Assembly: GCF_000746275.1 (NCBI RefSeq)
Contig: NZ_KN050828.1
Coordinates: forward strand, 165,384-229,383
Direction of reading: 5' to 3'
Source of the DNA: Thermopetrobacter sp. TC1
Lineage (GTDB): Bacteria; Pseudomonadota; Alphaproteobacteria; Rhizobiales; Aestuariivirgaceae
Length of the DNA: 64,000 nucleotides
In this document: positions 15,988 through 25,134 of the stretch, in pieces
Numbering within the stretch: position 1 is the first letter of the stretch
How the letters are laid out: every line of letters starts with the position of its first letter
The notes under the pieces: model-generated
The model's database searches: none
The model's input: the letters and a program-made list of their open reading frames with translations, nothing else
What the model was told of the DNA's origin: nothing
Translations under genes and position numbers: made by a program

Positions 15988-17277
15988 ATGGACAAGATCC
16001 TGATACGCGGCGGCAAGGTCTTGAAGGGCGAGATTCCCATCTCGGGCGCAAAGAATGCGGCCCTGCCGCTGATGATTGCCGCCCTGCTCACTGAAGAGCC
16101 GCTGACCTTGTCCAATGTGCCGCGCCTGGCCGATGTGGCGCTGCTGCAGCGCATCCTGCGGGAGCTGGGGGCTCATACCACGCTGCTTGGCCGCAAGGCG
16201 GGCGAAAGCCCCTTCGCGGGGGATGTTGTGCGCATCCATGCCGAGGAGATCACCAACATCACCGCGCCTTATGAGCTGGTCTCGCGCATGCGCGCCAGCT
16301 TCTGGGTGATCGGGCCATTGCTGGCGCGCTGCGGGCAGGCGCGCGTTTCGCTCCCCGGCGGCTGCGCCATCGGCACACGGCCGGTGGATCTCTATCTCAA
16401 GGCCCTCTCCGCCATGGGCGCGGAGATCGACATCGAACAGGGCTATGTGGTGGCCAAGGCGCCCGAAAAGGGGCTGCAGGGGGCGCGCATCGTGTTTCCC
16501 AAGGTCTCGGTGGGCGCCACCCACGTAACAATGATGGCGGCCGCTCTCGCCCGGGGCGAGACGGTGATCGAGAATGCCGCACGCGAACCGGAGGTGGCGG
16601 ATCTGGCCCGCTGCCTGAAGGCCATGGGCGCGAAAATCGAGGGCGAAGGCACCTCCACCATTCACATCGAAGGTGTTACCGCCCTGCATGGCGCGGACCA
16701 TGCCGTGCTGCCGGACCGCATCGAAACCGGCACCTATGCCATGGCCATCGCCATGACCGGCGGCGAAGGCACGCTCACGCATACGCGGCCGGATTTTCTC
16801 GATGCCTTCCTCGAGGTGATGGAGGAAGCCGGGGTGACCATCACCCTCGATGAAACGCGCATGCATGTGAAGAGCAATGGCGGGCTTAAGCCCGTTTCGG
16901 TGGAGACACAGCCCTATCCCGGCTTTCCCACAGACCTGCAGGCGCAGATCATGGCGCTGATGACCATGGCCGACGGCGTGTCCGTGATACGCGAGACCAT
17001 TTTCGAGAACCGCTTCATGCATGTTCAGGAACTGGCGCGGCTTGGCGCCGACATTTCGCTCTCCGGCGATACGGCGCAGGTGCGCGGCGTGAATGAACTG
17101 ATCGGGGCGCCGGTGATGGCCACGGATCTTCGCGCCTCGGTATCGCTGGTGATCGCCGGGCTGGCGGCGCGCGGCACCACGGAGCTCAACCGCGTCTATC
17201 ATCTGGACCGCGGTTTTGAGGCTTTGGAGCACAAGCTGGCGGCCGTGGGCGCCGACATCGAACGGGTGCGAGGCTGA
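15988..17277 (+). CDS. murA: UDP-N-acetylglucosamine 1-carboxyvinyltransferase
   Basis: First committed step of peptidoglycan synthesis: transfers enolpyruvate from PEP to UDP-GlcNAc in the cytoplasm. The 429-residue protein has the family start [20 protein letters not shown] and [20 protein letters not shown]. The active-site loop with the fosfomycin-target cysteine is [20 protein letters not shown] near residue 117, and the Arg/Asp region near the C-terminus is [20 protein letters not shown]. Length equals the usual 418-430. A weak GGGGCGAAAG ribosome site precedes the ATG. The DUF2948 gene follows in the order typical of Rhizobiales. Confidence 0.97.
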   Translation: MDKILIRGGKVLKGEIPISGAKNAALPLMIAALLTEEPLTLSNVPRLADVALLQRILRELGAHTTLLGRKAGESPFAGDVVRIHAEEITNITAPYELVSRMRASFWVIGPLLARCGQARVSLPGGCAIGTRPVDLYLKALSAMGAEIDIEQGYVVAKAPEKGLQGARIVFPKVSVGATHVTMMAAALARGETVIENAAREPEVADLARCLKAMGAKIEGEGTSTIHIEGVTALHGADHAVLPDRIETGTYAMAIAMTGGEGTLTHTRPDFLDAFLEVMEEAGVTITLDETRMHVKSNGGLKPVSVETQPYPGFPTDLQAQIMALMTMADGVSVIRETIFENRFMHVQELARLGADISLSGDTAQVRGVNELIGAPVMATDLRASVSLVIAGLAARGTTELNRVYHLDRGFEALEHKLAAVGADIERVRG

Positions 17278-17371
17278 AATTTGCGGCACGGCCCCTAAAA
17301 ACGGCCGCCCGCGCTTCTTATATAGGGGAAACGAAAAGGGGAGAGAGCAGGTGTCCCAGGGAGCCGGAGCC

Positions 17372-17824
17372 ATGGAACTGCTGAGGCTCGCCGCGCTGGA
17401 CGAAGACGATCTCAGCATCATTTCCGCACACATGCAGGATGCCATCTTGCGCGTGGGCGACATGTGCTGGCAGCCGCGCCGCGCCCGGTTTGCCCTTGTC
17501 GCCAACCGCTTCGAGTGGTTCACGCACAAGAGCCGGCCGCACGAGGCGCCGACGCGCGCGCGCACCGGCCTGCATTTCGATCATGTGCGCGGCGTGAAAT
17601 ACCGCAACATCCGCATGGACGATCCGGACGGCCTGCTCTCGCTTCTCGCCATAACCTTCACTCCGGGGCCGGAGCCGCCCGGCGGCTTTGTCGATCTGGT
17701 CTTCTCAGGAGACGGGATCGTCCGCCTGGAGGTGGAATGCATCGATGCCTGGCTGCGTGATTTCGGCGAATGCTGGCAGGCGGGCGGCATTCCCTGTCAC
17801 GACATTGACGAAGATGATGCATGA
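17372..17824 (+). CDS. DUF2948 family protein
   Basis: Conserved alphaproteobacterial protein of unknown function, about 150 residues. The start MELLRLAALDEDDLSIISAH, followed by MQDAILRVGDM and the FALVANRFEWF motif, identifies DUF2948; the C-terminal part holds VRLEVECIDAWLRDFGECWQ. No enzyme motif or signal peptide is seen, so it is likely cytoplasmic. A GTG at 17351 with AGGGGAG nine bases upstream is an equally reasonable start and would add seven residues. Its fixed place between murA and hisD in related genomes is the main clue to context; no function is inferred. Confidence 0.85.
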   Translation: MELLRLAALDEDDLSIISAHMQDAILRVGDMCWQPRRARFALVANRFEWFTHKSRPHEAPTRARTGLHFDHVRGVKYRNIRMDDPDGLLSLLAITFTPGPEPPGGFVDLVFSGDGIVRLEVECIDAWLRDFGECWQAGGIPCHDIDEDDA

Positions 17825-17960
17825 ATCAACCGCCTTTTCAGGCGTTGCATGCCTTTTTCTCTTTCCATGCGCTCTTGCGCGCAAATGGCGCTTCTGTCAT
17901 GTGATGGGCTGAATTCTCCGATCTTTCGCTGTTTGCCCATCAGCCAGCAGGAGCGGTTTC

Positions 17961-19259
17961 ATGGCGCGTTTGCTCAACACCCGCGATCCCGGCTTTCAAT
18001 CCGCATTCACCGCGCTCTTGCGCGACCGCAACGAGGCGGTGGCCGACGTGGCGGACACGGTGCGTGCCATCATCGATGATGTGCGCCGCCGCGGCGATGA
18101 GGCCCTGCATGAGTATACCACCCGTTTCGACGGCTTCGATTCCCGCAGTGCGGGCCTGCGCATCACCGCCGAGGAAATCGCGCAGGCCAGGGCGCGCATC
18201 GATCCGGAGGTGCTGGAGGCCCTCGCGCTCGCGGCGGAGCGCATCCGCGCCTATCACGAACGGCAGATGCCGGATGATGAGCTGTGGACGGATGCCATCG
18301 GCGCGCGCCTCGGGCATAAGTGGACACCGGTCTCTGCCGCCGGGCTTTACGTTCCCGGAGGGCTGGCCGCCTATCCCTCTTCGGTGTTGATGAACGCCAT
18401 TCCGGCGAAGGTGGCCGGAGTGGACAGGCTGGCCATGGCCGTGCCCACGCCGAAGGGGGCGGTCAATGATCTTGTCCTTGCCGCTGCCGATCTCGCCGGT
18501 GTCGATGAGGTCTGGCGCATCGGAGGGGCGCAGGCCATCGCCGCGCTCGCCTATGGCACGGAAAGCATCGCGCCGGTGGACATCATCGTCGGGCCCGGCA
18601 ATGCCTTCGTGGCGGAGGCCAAGCGGCAGGTGTTCGGGCAGGTGGGCATCGACATGATCGCCGGGCCGTCGGAAGTGCTCATCATCGCCGATGGCAGCGC
18701 CGATCCGGCGTGGCTGGCGGCCGATCTTCTCGCCCAGGCCGAACACGACGAAAAGGCCCAGTCCATCCTGATCACGCCCGATGCCGATCTGGCCCGTGAG
18801 GTCCTGGATGCGGTCACCGCGCAGCTGGCCGACCTGCCCAAACGCGATATCGCCGGCAAGAGCTGGCAGGATCATGGCGCGGTCATCGTGGTGCGCGATC
18901 TTGACGAGGCGGTGGCGCTGGCCAACCGGGTGGCGCCGGAGCATCTGGAGCTGGAGGTGGCCGAGCCTGAGGCATTGCTTGCCGATATTCGCAACGCCGG
19001 CGCCATCTTCCTCGGCGGCTATACGCCGGAGGCGGTGGGAGACTATGTGGCCGGGCCCAATCATGTGCTCCCCACATCAGGCAGCGCCCGCTTCTCTTCC
19101 GGCCTCAACGTGCTGCAGTTCATGAAGCGCACGACCATTCTCGGCTGCTCGCGCGAGGCCTTGAACGCCATTGGCCCGGCGGCGGTGAAGCTGGCGGAGG
19201 CGGAAGGGCTGGAAGCACACGCGCGCTCCGTGCGCATGCGCCTGAACAAAGAGGCGTAA
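17961..19259 (+). CDS. hisD: Histidinol dehydrogenase
   Basis: Catalyses the last two oxidations of histidine synthesis (histidinol to histidine) with NAD and zinc. The 432-residue length is typical. Visible signatures are GLYVPGGLAAYPSSVLMNAI (residues about 131-150), IVGPGNAFVAEAKRQVFGQV, and the zinc/catalytic motif LLAQAEHDEKAQ with GPNHVLPTSGSARFSSGLNV further on. AGGAG lies eight bases before the ATG. No other his genes are adjacent, as is usual in Rhizobiales, where hisD sits in this mixed block. Confidence 0.97.
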   Translation: MARLLNTRDPGFQSAFTALLRDRNEAVADVADTVRAIIDDVRRRGDEALHEYTTRFDGFDSRSAGLRITAEEIAQARARIDPEVLEALALAAERIRAYHERQMPDDELWTDAIGARLGHKWTPVSAAGLYVPGGLAAYPSSVLMNAIPAKVAGVDRLAMAVPTPKGAVNDLVLAAADLAGVDEVWRIGGAQAIAALAYGTESIAPVDIIVGPGNAFVAEAKRQVFGQVGIDMIAGPSEVLIIADGSADPAWLAADLLAQAEHDEKAQSILITPDADLAREVLDAVTAQLADLPKRDIAGKSWQDHGAVIVVRDLDEAVALANRVAPEHLELEVAEPEALLADIRNAGAIFLGGYTPEAVGDYVAGPNHVLPTSGSARFSSGLNVLQFMKRTTILGCSREALNAIGPAAVKLAEAEGLEAHARSVRMRLNKEA

Positions 19260-19486
19260 ATGGAAGGCTTATTATGCGGCTTTCGCCCAGGCCCCCTTGC
19301 GCCTTTTGCCGGTGGTGCCGGGCGGCGCGGATCATGCTTCCTGCAAGGCGACAAGCCATCCCGCAGGGATCAAGGGCTTGACCGCGCCCCTTTGGCGGCA
19401 CACCTGTTTTTAAGTGAAGCAAACCGGCGCCGGCGCACCTTTTTCCGGGGCGGTTGGCGCTGCAGTGAATGCGGCCACGGGACAGC

Positions 19487-19996
19487 ATGAACGAAAAGGA
19501 TAACAGCGCCACAGCCCGGGACTGGCCGGAAAGCGAGCGCCTCATCGCGGTGGAGCTTGATGAGAATCTCAAGCGTGCGCCCTCGCCGGATATCGAGCAT
19601 GAGCGCGCCGTGGCCGTTTATGACCTCTTGCAGGAAAACCGTTTTTCCGTGATCGGCAAGGGGCCGGGGCCCTATCGCCTGAAGCTTTCCATCGCCGACA
19701 GGCGCCTGATTTTCGACATCTTCAACGAGGGCGGCAAGCGGCTGGTGATGATCGGGCTGGCGCTTTCGCCTTTCCGCCGCATCGTGCGGGACTATTTCAC
19801 GCTGTGCGAAAGCTATTTCGACGCCATTCGCAATGCGCCGCCCAGCCGCATCGAGCCGATCGACATGGCCCGCCGCGCCCTGCACAACGAAGGCACGGAA
19901 ACCTTAATACAGCGGCTGAAGGGCAAGGTGGAGATGGATTTCGACACCGCGCGGCGGCTGTTCACGCTGGTTGCCGTTCTCTACTGGCGAGGCTAG
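19487..19996 (+). CDS. UPF0262 family protein
   Basis: Conserved alphaproteobacterial protein of unknown role, 169 residues. Recognised by [20 protein letters not shown], the following [16 protein letters not shown] and [20 protein letters not shown]. No signal peptide, membrane segment or catalytic motif. The ATG at 19487 was preferred to 19469 because the N-terminal lead is already poorly conserved ([13 protein letters not shown]). The phosphatase gene starts three bases after its stop, so the two are almost certainly cotranscribed. The 227-base gap after hisD may hold a separate promoter. Confidence 0.85.
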   Translation: MNEKDNSATARDWPESERLIAVELDENLKRAPSPDIEHERAVAVYDLLQENRFSVIGKGPGPYRLKLSIADRRLIFDIFNEGGKRLVMIGLALSPFRRIVRDYFTLCESYFDAIRNAPPSRIEPIDMARRALHNEGTETLIQRLKGKVEMDFDTARRLFTLVAVLYWRG

Positions 19997-19999
19997 GTC

Positions 20000-20452
20000 A
20001 TGGCCGATCTGCCCGGCAGCGTCCTGTTCGCCTGCACGCTCAACGCCTTCCGCTCGCCCATGGCGGAAGCGATCATGAAAAGGCTGCACGGGCGGCGGGT
20101 CTATGTGGATTCCTGCGGCGTGCGGCCCGAGGAGGGGCCGGATCCCTTCACGGTGCAGGTGATGGAGGAAATGGGCATCGATCTGTCCGGCTTCACGCCA
20201 AAGAGTTTCGATGACATCTCCGATTCCGCCTTCGATATGATCATCACCCTCTCGCCGGAAGCGCATCATCACGCGCTGGAGCTGACGCGCACCAACGCCA
20301 TCGAGGTGGAATACTGGCCGACGATGGACCCATCCGCCTTCACCGGATCACGCGAGCAGATCCTTGATGCCTATCGCATGGTGCGCGATTCCCTGCACAA
20401 GCGCATTCTGGAGCGCTTCGGGCCGCCCCCCCCGCCGCCGCGCGGGGTGTAA
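20000..20452 (+). CDS. Low-molecular-weight protein tyrosine phosphatase
   Basis: Cytoplasmic phosphatase of the arsenate reductase/LMW-PTP fold. The P-loop is near the N-terminus: VLFACTLNAFRSPMAEAIMK, with the nucleophile Cys11 and CX5R spacing to Arg17. The second catalytic aspartate is probably in EYWPTMDPSAFTGS (about residue 110). At 150 residues it matches the family; the C-terminus ends in a run of six prolines (GPPPPPPRGV). In related genomes infA usually comes next; here the gene is followed by a family A repeat and a gene on the other strand. Confidence 0.88.
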   Translation: MADLPGSVLFACTLNAFRSPMAEAIMKRLHGRRVYVDSCGVRPEEGPDPFTVQVMEEMGIDLSGFTPKSFDDISDSAFDMIITLSPEAHHHALELTRTNAIEVEYWPTMDPSAFTGSREQILDAYRMVRDSLHKRILERFGPPPPPPRGV

Positions 20453-20454
20453 GC

Positions 20455-20595
20455 GTCCAGCCGAAAATTCGTTTGCAAGCGAATTTTCAGGCCACCCACC
20501 GCCCCACGCCCTCGCCCAACCACCCGATCATTGTATCTCACAAGGGTGTTTGGGCGGGGGCGCGGGGCGAGAATACGATTTTTCACTCGGGCTCC
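20455..20595. repeat. Family A two-hairpin repeat, copy 1
   Basis: Hairpin 1 is GAAAATTCG / CGAATTTTC (20463-20488). Hairpin 2 is long: CGCCCCACGCCCTCGCCCAA (20500-20519) pairs with TTGGGCGGGGGCGCGGGGCG (20550-20569) with about two mismatches, and CACCC / GGGTG extends it inward. The block aligns without gaps to 63420-63545 over about 125 bases at roughly 70% identity. It occupies the convergent gap between the phosphatase and acuI-like stops, so it may also end both transcripts. No coding potential. Confidence 0.75.
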
Positions 20596-20601
20596 AAGAT
20601 C

Positions 20602-21597
20602 TTAGGCCACATCCACAACCAGCCGCCCCTTGACCTTGCCGGCAACGATGCGCGCCGCCGCTTCCGGTACGTCATCAAGGGAAATGTGCGTGCTCATCTC
20701 TTCCAGAAGCGCACGATCAAGATCGCTGGCCAAACGCCGCCAGGCGGCGATGCGCTTTTCCTTAGGCGTGAATACCGATTCCACGCCGATGAGACGCACC
20801 CCACGCAGAATGAAGGGGGCGACGGTGGTGGGCAGGTCCATGCCCTGCGCCAGACCGCAGGCGGCAACCACGCCGCCATATTTCATCTGGCTGAGCACGT
20901 GCGCCAGGGTGGTGGAGCCCACCACATCCACCGCCGCAGCCCAGCGGCCGGAGGCCAGGGGCCTGACCTTTCCGGAAAAGGCCTCGCGGCCAATCACGTC
21001 CGCAGCGCCCAGACGCTTCAGATAGGCCTCTTCCTGCGTCTTGCCGGTTACGGCCACGACATGAAAGCCGCGATGCGCAAGCAGGGCCACGGCCACGGAG
21101 CCGACGCCGCCGGTGGCACCGGTGACCAGCACCTCGCCGGCATCGGGCGTAACCCCCTGTTCCTCCAGGGCGAGAACGCAGAGCATGGCGGTCAGCCCGG
21201 CGGTGCCGATGGCCATGGCCAGGTCATAATCCAGGCCTTCCGGCATGGGCACCAGCCAGCCGGAGGAGACGCGGGCGCGCTCGGCATAGCCGCCATGGTG
21301 CTTTTCGCCCACGCCCCAGCCGGTGAGAATCACGTCATCTCCGGGGCGGAATTCCTCGCTGCGGGAGGCAATGACGCGGCCGGCGAAATCGATCCCCGGA
21401 ATCAGCGGATAGCGGCGGATGATGGGCGCCTTGCCGGTAATGGCCAGGCCGTCCTTGTAATTGACGGTGGAGCGGATCACCTCGATGTCCACATCCCCGT
21501 CCATCAGGAAGTCTTCGTCCACCTCACGAAAGGCCACGGTCTGCGTCTCCGTGCCTTCCGGTTTGTCGACAACCAGGGCCCTGAAGGTCTCCGCCAT
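20602..21597 (-). CDS. acuI: Acrylyl-CoA reductase AcuI / YhdH-type quinone oxidoreductase
   Basis: Zinc-independent medium-chain reductase; AcuI reduces acryloyl-CoA to propanoyl-CoA with NADPH and detoxifies acrylate. The 331-residue protein has the family start [20 protein letters not shown], substrate-side motif [20 protein letters not shown], and nucleotide motif [20 protein letters not shown] (residues about 149-168). [20 protein letters not shown] near residue 265 resembles the YhdH/AcuI group. The residue pattern fits the whole family, so the exact substrate is inferred. GGGAGGAGG stands before the ATG. It is an isolated minus-strand gene bordered by the family A repeat. Confidence 0.85.
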   Translation of the reverse strand: MAETFRALVVDKPEGTETQTVAFREVDEDFLMDGDVDIEVIRSTVNYKDGLAITGKAPIIRRYPLIPGIDFAGRVIASRSEEFRPGDDVILTGWGVGEKHHGGYAERARVSSGWLVPMPEGLDYDLAMAIGTAGLTAMLCVLALEEQGVTPDAGEVLVTGATGGVGSVAVALLAHRGFHVVAVTGKTQEEAYLKRLGAADVIGREAFSGKVRPLASGRWAAAVDVVGSTTLAHVLSQMKYGGVVAACGLAQGMDLPTTVAPFILRGVRLIGVESVFTPKEKRIAAWRRLASDLDRALLEEMSTHISLDDVPEAAARIVAGKVKGRLVVDVA

Positions 21598-21728
21598 GAG
21601 CCGCCTCCTCCCTTGTGATCAGTTATCCGGTTTCACCACTCAGGTTTTCAATTGATACATCATAGGCGCGTTGGGCTTTCTCCGGCCATTGCCCATCCGT
21701 TGAGAAATGGCATTCGTTTCCTTCTCCC

Positions 21729-22901
21729 TCAGTCCAGGGTGCATCGGAAGCGCAGTACGGCAATGATCATCACCGCCAGCATGAAGACAAGCAGCGCAAA
21801 GCCCTCCCGCGCCAGATCGGCAAAGCCTGCGCCTTTCAGCATGATGCCGCGCACGATGCGCAGGTAATGGGTAAGCGGCAGCATCTCGCCGATAACCCGC
21901 GCCCACAGCGGCATGCCATGAAAGGGAAACATGAAGCCGCTCATGAGGATGGAGGGCAGGAAGAAGAAAAAGGACATCTGCACCGCCTGCAGCTGGTTTC
22001 GGGCGATGGTGGAGATGGTATAGCCCATGGCGAGATTGGCGGCGATGAAGATGAGCGTGAACAGCAAAAGCACCGCCGGCGGCCCGAACAGAGGCACCCC
22101 GAACAGCAACCGCCCGGCGCTCATGATGATGGCCAGCTGCACGAAGCCGACGATGATATAGGGCGCGATCTTGCCCAGCATGATCTCCACCGGGCGCAGC
22201 GGCGTGGCCAGCAGGGCCTCCATGGTGCCGCGCTCCACCTCACGGGTGACGGCAAGACCGGTGAAGACCAGCATGGTCATGGTGAGAATGACGCCGATGA
22301 GGCCGGGCACGATGTTGATGGCGGTCTTGCCGGCAGGGTTGTAGCGCTTCTGCACGATCAGCTCAAAGGGCGGCGGCTTGTAAAGCAGGTCCCGGTGCGG
22401 GCCACGCAAGGCGCGGGGGAAGACACGGGGGCCTAAGGCGGTGATGGCGGAAACGGCGCCGGAAGTGGTGACGGGATCGGTGGCGTCGGTCACCAGCAAC
22501 ACCTGCGGGCGCACGCCGCGGCGCAGCTTGCGGCCGAAACCGGGCGGGATCTGCAGAAGGGCGATGACACGCCCGGAACGGATCAGGCGCTCCGCTTCCG
22601 CCTCGGTGGTCACCTCGGCGCGAATGTCGAAATAGCCGGTGTTGCGCACTGCGGCGATGAAATCGCGGGCGAGATCGGAATCATCGGCGCTGAGCACGGC
22701 AAGCGGCAGATGGCGCGGTGTCATGTTGATGGCATAGCCGAAAACCAGAAGCTCCATCAGCGGAATGACCACGATCATCGCCAAAGTGAGGCGGTCGCGC
22801 TTGAGCTGGATGAACTCTTTCACGATCATCGCCCACAGCCGCTTGAAAAAGGTGCTGCGGCCGGCAGGCGGGCGGCGGATGTGTGCGGGCTGCGCCTTCA
22901 T
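21729..22901 (-). CDS. ABC-2 type transporter permease (YhhJ/YbhR-like)
   Basis: Membrane component of an exporter. The 390-residue protein has a cytoplasmic lead, one hydrophobic segment (LAMIVVIPLMELLVFGYAIN, residues about 41-60), a large periplasmic domain, and five to six C-terminal helices, for example IVGFVQLAIIMSAGRLLFGV, the ABC-2 layout. VTREVERGTMEALLATPLRP near residue 222 is the typical coupling motif. It overlaps the ATPase gene by four bases, and the adaptor gene lies one further upstream, forming a three-gene export unit. Only one permease is present, unlike the YbhS/YbhR pair, so it would act as a homodimer. Cargo unknown. Confidence 0.9.
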   Translation of the reverse strand: MKAQPAHIRRPPAGRSTFFKRLWAMIVKEFIQLKRDRLTLAMIVVIPLMELLVFGYAINMTPRHLPLAVLSADDSDLARDFIAAVRNTGYFDIRAEVTTEAEAERLIRSGRVIALLQIPPGFGRKLRRGVRPQVLLVTDATDPVTTSGAVSAITALGPRVFPRALRGPHRDLLYKPPPFELIVQKRYNPAGKTAINIVPGLIGVILTMTMLVFTGLAVTREVERGTMEALLATPLRPVEIMLGKIAPYIIVGFVQLAIIMSAGRLLFGVPLFGPPAVLLLFTLIFIAANLAMGYTISTIARNQLQAVQMSFFFFLPSILMSGFMFPFHGMPLWARVIGEMLPLTHYLRIVRGIMLKGAGFADLAREGFALLVFMLAVMIIAVLRFRCTLD

Positions 22902-23947
22902 GATCCCGCCTCCCGCGCCTTCTCATCAGGCGCGATGGCTCCGGTGATCTGCGCACGCCCCCCGGCGGTGTTCATGAAGTGAATGAACACATCCTCCAGC
23001 GTCGGCTCCGCCGGCTGACAGGAGAGGTCATTGTGCGCACAGATCTCCTTCACTGTCGCCTGAAGCCTTTCCCGATCGCGACCGGCCAGATGCAGGGCCT
23101 CACCGCGGAAGGTGGCGATCTCCACCGCATTCTCCTTCTGCAGGCGTTCGGCCAGCGCCTCCAGCCGTTTCTGCGGCCCCGAGACGGCATAGGCGAACAG
23201 GCCGCTTTCGGCCATGATGCGCCGCACCGGGCCGCGGGCAAGGATGCGCCCGTTGTAGATATAGGCGAGCTCATGACAGCGCTCGGCCTCATCCATGTAA
23301 TGGGTGGAGACGAGCACGGTCACGCCTTTGGCGGCAAGCGCGTGAATGCTATTCCAGAAATCGCGGCGGGCGCGGGGATCAACACCGGCGGTGGGCTCGT
23401 CCAGCAGCAGAAGCTCCGGCTCATGCAGGGTGCAGGCCGTCAGCGCCAGCCGCTGCTTCCAGCCGCCGGAAAGCGTGCCGGCCAGCTGATGCATCCGGTC
23501 GGCAAGCCCCATTTCTTCCGCCTTTTTCCGCGCCAGTGCCAGGGGCTGTGGCATGCCGTGCACCCGCGCCATGAAGGCGAGGTTTTCCAGCACGGTGAGA
23601 TCGGCATAGAGGGAGAACTGCTGGGTCATGTAGCCGACATGCAGCTTGATCTGGCGGCTTTCGCGCAGGATGTCATAGCCCAGGCAATGGCCCTCGCCGG
23701 CATCGGGCGTGAGCAGGCCGCAGAGCATGCGGATGGTCGTGGTCTTGCCCGAGCCGTTGGGGCCGAGAAAGCCATAGATCTCGCCGCGGCGCACCTTCAG
23801 GGCGATGCCATGCACCACCTCACGCCCGGCGAAGGACTTGCGCAGGTTGCGCACATCGATGACATATTCGGCCGCACCCGCCGCATCCGCCGGGCCTTCG
23901 GCCCTGGCATCGCCCTCTTTTCCGGAAGCTGCCGTATCAGCCGTCAT
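22898..23947 (-). CDS. ABC transporter ATP-binding protein
   Basis: ATPase of the export unit. From ATG 23947 the protein has 349 residues: a 30-residue Ala/Gly-rich lead, Walker A in FLGPNGSGKTTTIRMLCGLL (about residue 65-84), signature LSGGWKQRLALTACTLHEPE and Walker B LLLLDEPTAGVDPRARRDFW. The C-terminal 80 residues (from RLEALAERLQKENAVEIATF) are the DUF4162-like tail of ABC-2 exporters. The start overlaps the adaptor gene stop by 11 bases and has GGAGG upstream; further upstream ATGs (23962, 24031) are possible but lie deeper in the adaptor gene. Confidence 0.92.
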   Translation of the reverse strand: MTADTAASGKEGDARAEGPADAAGAAEYVIDVRNLRKSFAGREVVHGIALKVRRGEIYGFLGPNGSGKTTTIRMLCGLLTPDAGEGHCLGYDILRESRQIKLHVGYMTQQFSLYADLTVLENLAFMARVHGMPQPLALARKKAEEMGLADRMHQLAGTLSGGWKQRLALTACTLHEPELLLLDEPTAGVDPRARRDFWNSIHALAAKGVTVLVSTHYMDEAERCHELAYIYNGRILARGPVRRIMAESGLFAYAVSGPQKRLEALAERLQKENAVEIATFRGEALHLAGRDRERLQATVKEICAHNDLSCQPAEPTLEDVFIHFMNTAGGRAQITGAIAPDEKAREAGS

Positions 23948-24962
23948 TGCCGCCTCCGCCATCCGGATCCTTCGCTTCCCGCCTTTTCGGATAGACATCC
24001 ACCGGCTGACCAACGGTAAGGCGATGATCACCCTGCAGTGGCCTGGCCTCGAAGCGGTAAACGAGCTTGGCGCGTTCCTCGGGCGAAAAGATCACCGGCG
24101 GGGTATATTCCGCCACATCGGATATATAGGTGATGCGGGCAGGCACAGGCCTGGGACAGCCATCGCAGCGCACGTTCACATGATCGCCGATGGCGAAGGC
24201 GGCACGCTGACGCTCCGGTACGTAGAAGCGGATTTTCAGGTTGCGCGGCGGCAGGACGGACAGGACGGGGCGGCCGGCGGCAACGATCTCTCCGGGCCGG
24301 TAGTAAACTTCCTGTACGCGGCCGGCCACGGGACTGAAAACCCGGCTCTTCTGCAGGCGCACCCTGGCGGCGCGCAATTGTGCCTCCGCGGCGCGCACCG
24401 CGGCCATGGCGGCGCTGATTTCCTCGGCGCGGGCGGGCAGGCGCGCGGTCTGCAGCTGGCGCAAAGCTTCCTCATAGCGGGCCTTGTCCCGCTGCCAGGC
24501 GCCGCGGGCGGCATCCAGGCGGGCCCTGGGCACGACTTTTTGCTCATACAGACGCTTGATGCGCTCATATTCGGCGCGGCTCACCTCCAAGGCGGCACGG
24601 GCCTGATCCACCGCCGCCTCAAGAACGCGGATCTCCTCCGGCCGCCGCCTCTGGGCCTCGGCCAGACGCAGCCGCGCCCGCGCCTCTTCCAGACGGGCCG
24701 CGGCCAGATCCACTTCGGCGGAAAGCACCGCGTCATCGAGCGCGAAGAGAAGCTGGCCGATGCGCACACGATCGCCCTCATCAACGTCAAGCTGCTTGAG
24801 CCGGCCGGCGATCTCCGGGCCGACCTGAATGAGATCGGCATCGACATAGCCCTGAAAGAAACGGGGCGCCGGTGCCGGAAACAGCCGGTCCCAGCGCAAA
24901 AAGACGAAGCCGCCCCCGATCACGATCGCAAGAAGAAGGATGGTTATGGCGAGACGCTTCAT
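23937..24962 (-). CDS. HlyD-family membrane fusion (adaptor) protein
   Basis: Periplasmic adaptor linking an inner-membrane transporter to the outer envelope. From ATG 24962 it begins MKRLAITILLLAIVIGGGFV, one signal anchor, then the lipoyl-like half motif GYVDADLIQVGPEIAGRLKQ. A long alpha-helical hairpin rich in Ala, Arg and Glu covers residues about 75-200, and the second half motif is SPVAGRVQEVYYRPGEIVAA. AAGGAAG precedes this ATG; an ATG ten codons earlier (24992) is the alternative. Being first in the unit with the ABC ATPase and permease, it suggests a YbhG-like exporter of drugs or other hydrophobic compounds. Confidence 0.9.
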   Translation of the reverse strand: MKRLAITILLLAIVIGGGFVFLRWDRLFPAPAPRFFQGYVDADLIQVGPEIAGRLKQLDVDEGDRVRIGQLLFALDDAVLSAEVDLAAARLEEARARLRLAEAQRRRPEEIRVLEAAVDQARAALEVSRAEYERIKRLYEQKVVPRARLDAARGAWQRDKARYEEALRQLQTARLPARAEEISAAMAAVRAAEAQLRAARVRLQKSRVFSPVAGRVQEVYYRPGEIVAAGRPVLSVLPPRNLKIRFYVPERQRAAFAIGDHVNVRCDGCPRPVPARITYISDVAEYTPPVIFSPEERAKLVYRFEARPLQGDHRLTVGQPVDVYPKRREAKDPDGGGGNDG

Positions 24963-25134
24963 GGGCGGCTTCCTTTTCCTGCGGCGCTTCATGACGCATT
25001 TGCCGAACCGCGGCCTGACCGGCGCATGGCCCGGCGTGTCATGATGTCATGGCATTTCCTCCGCCGGCGGCAGTGTCTTTGTCGCCCATGCACCGCTCAA
25101 GATGCAGGCCTGGGCCGTTTGCCGGCCCTTGCGA

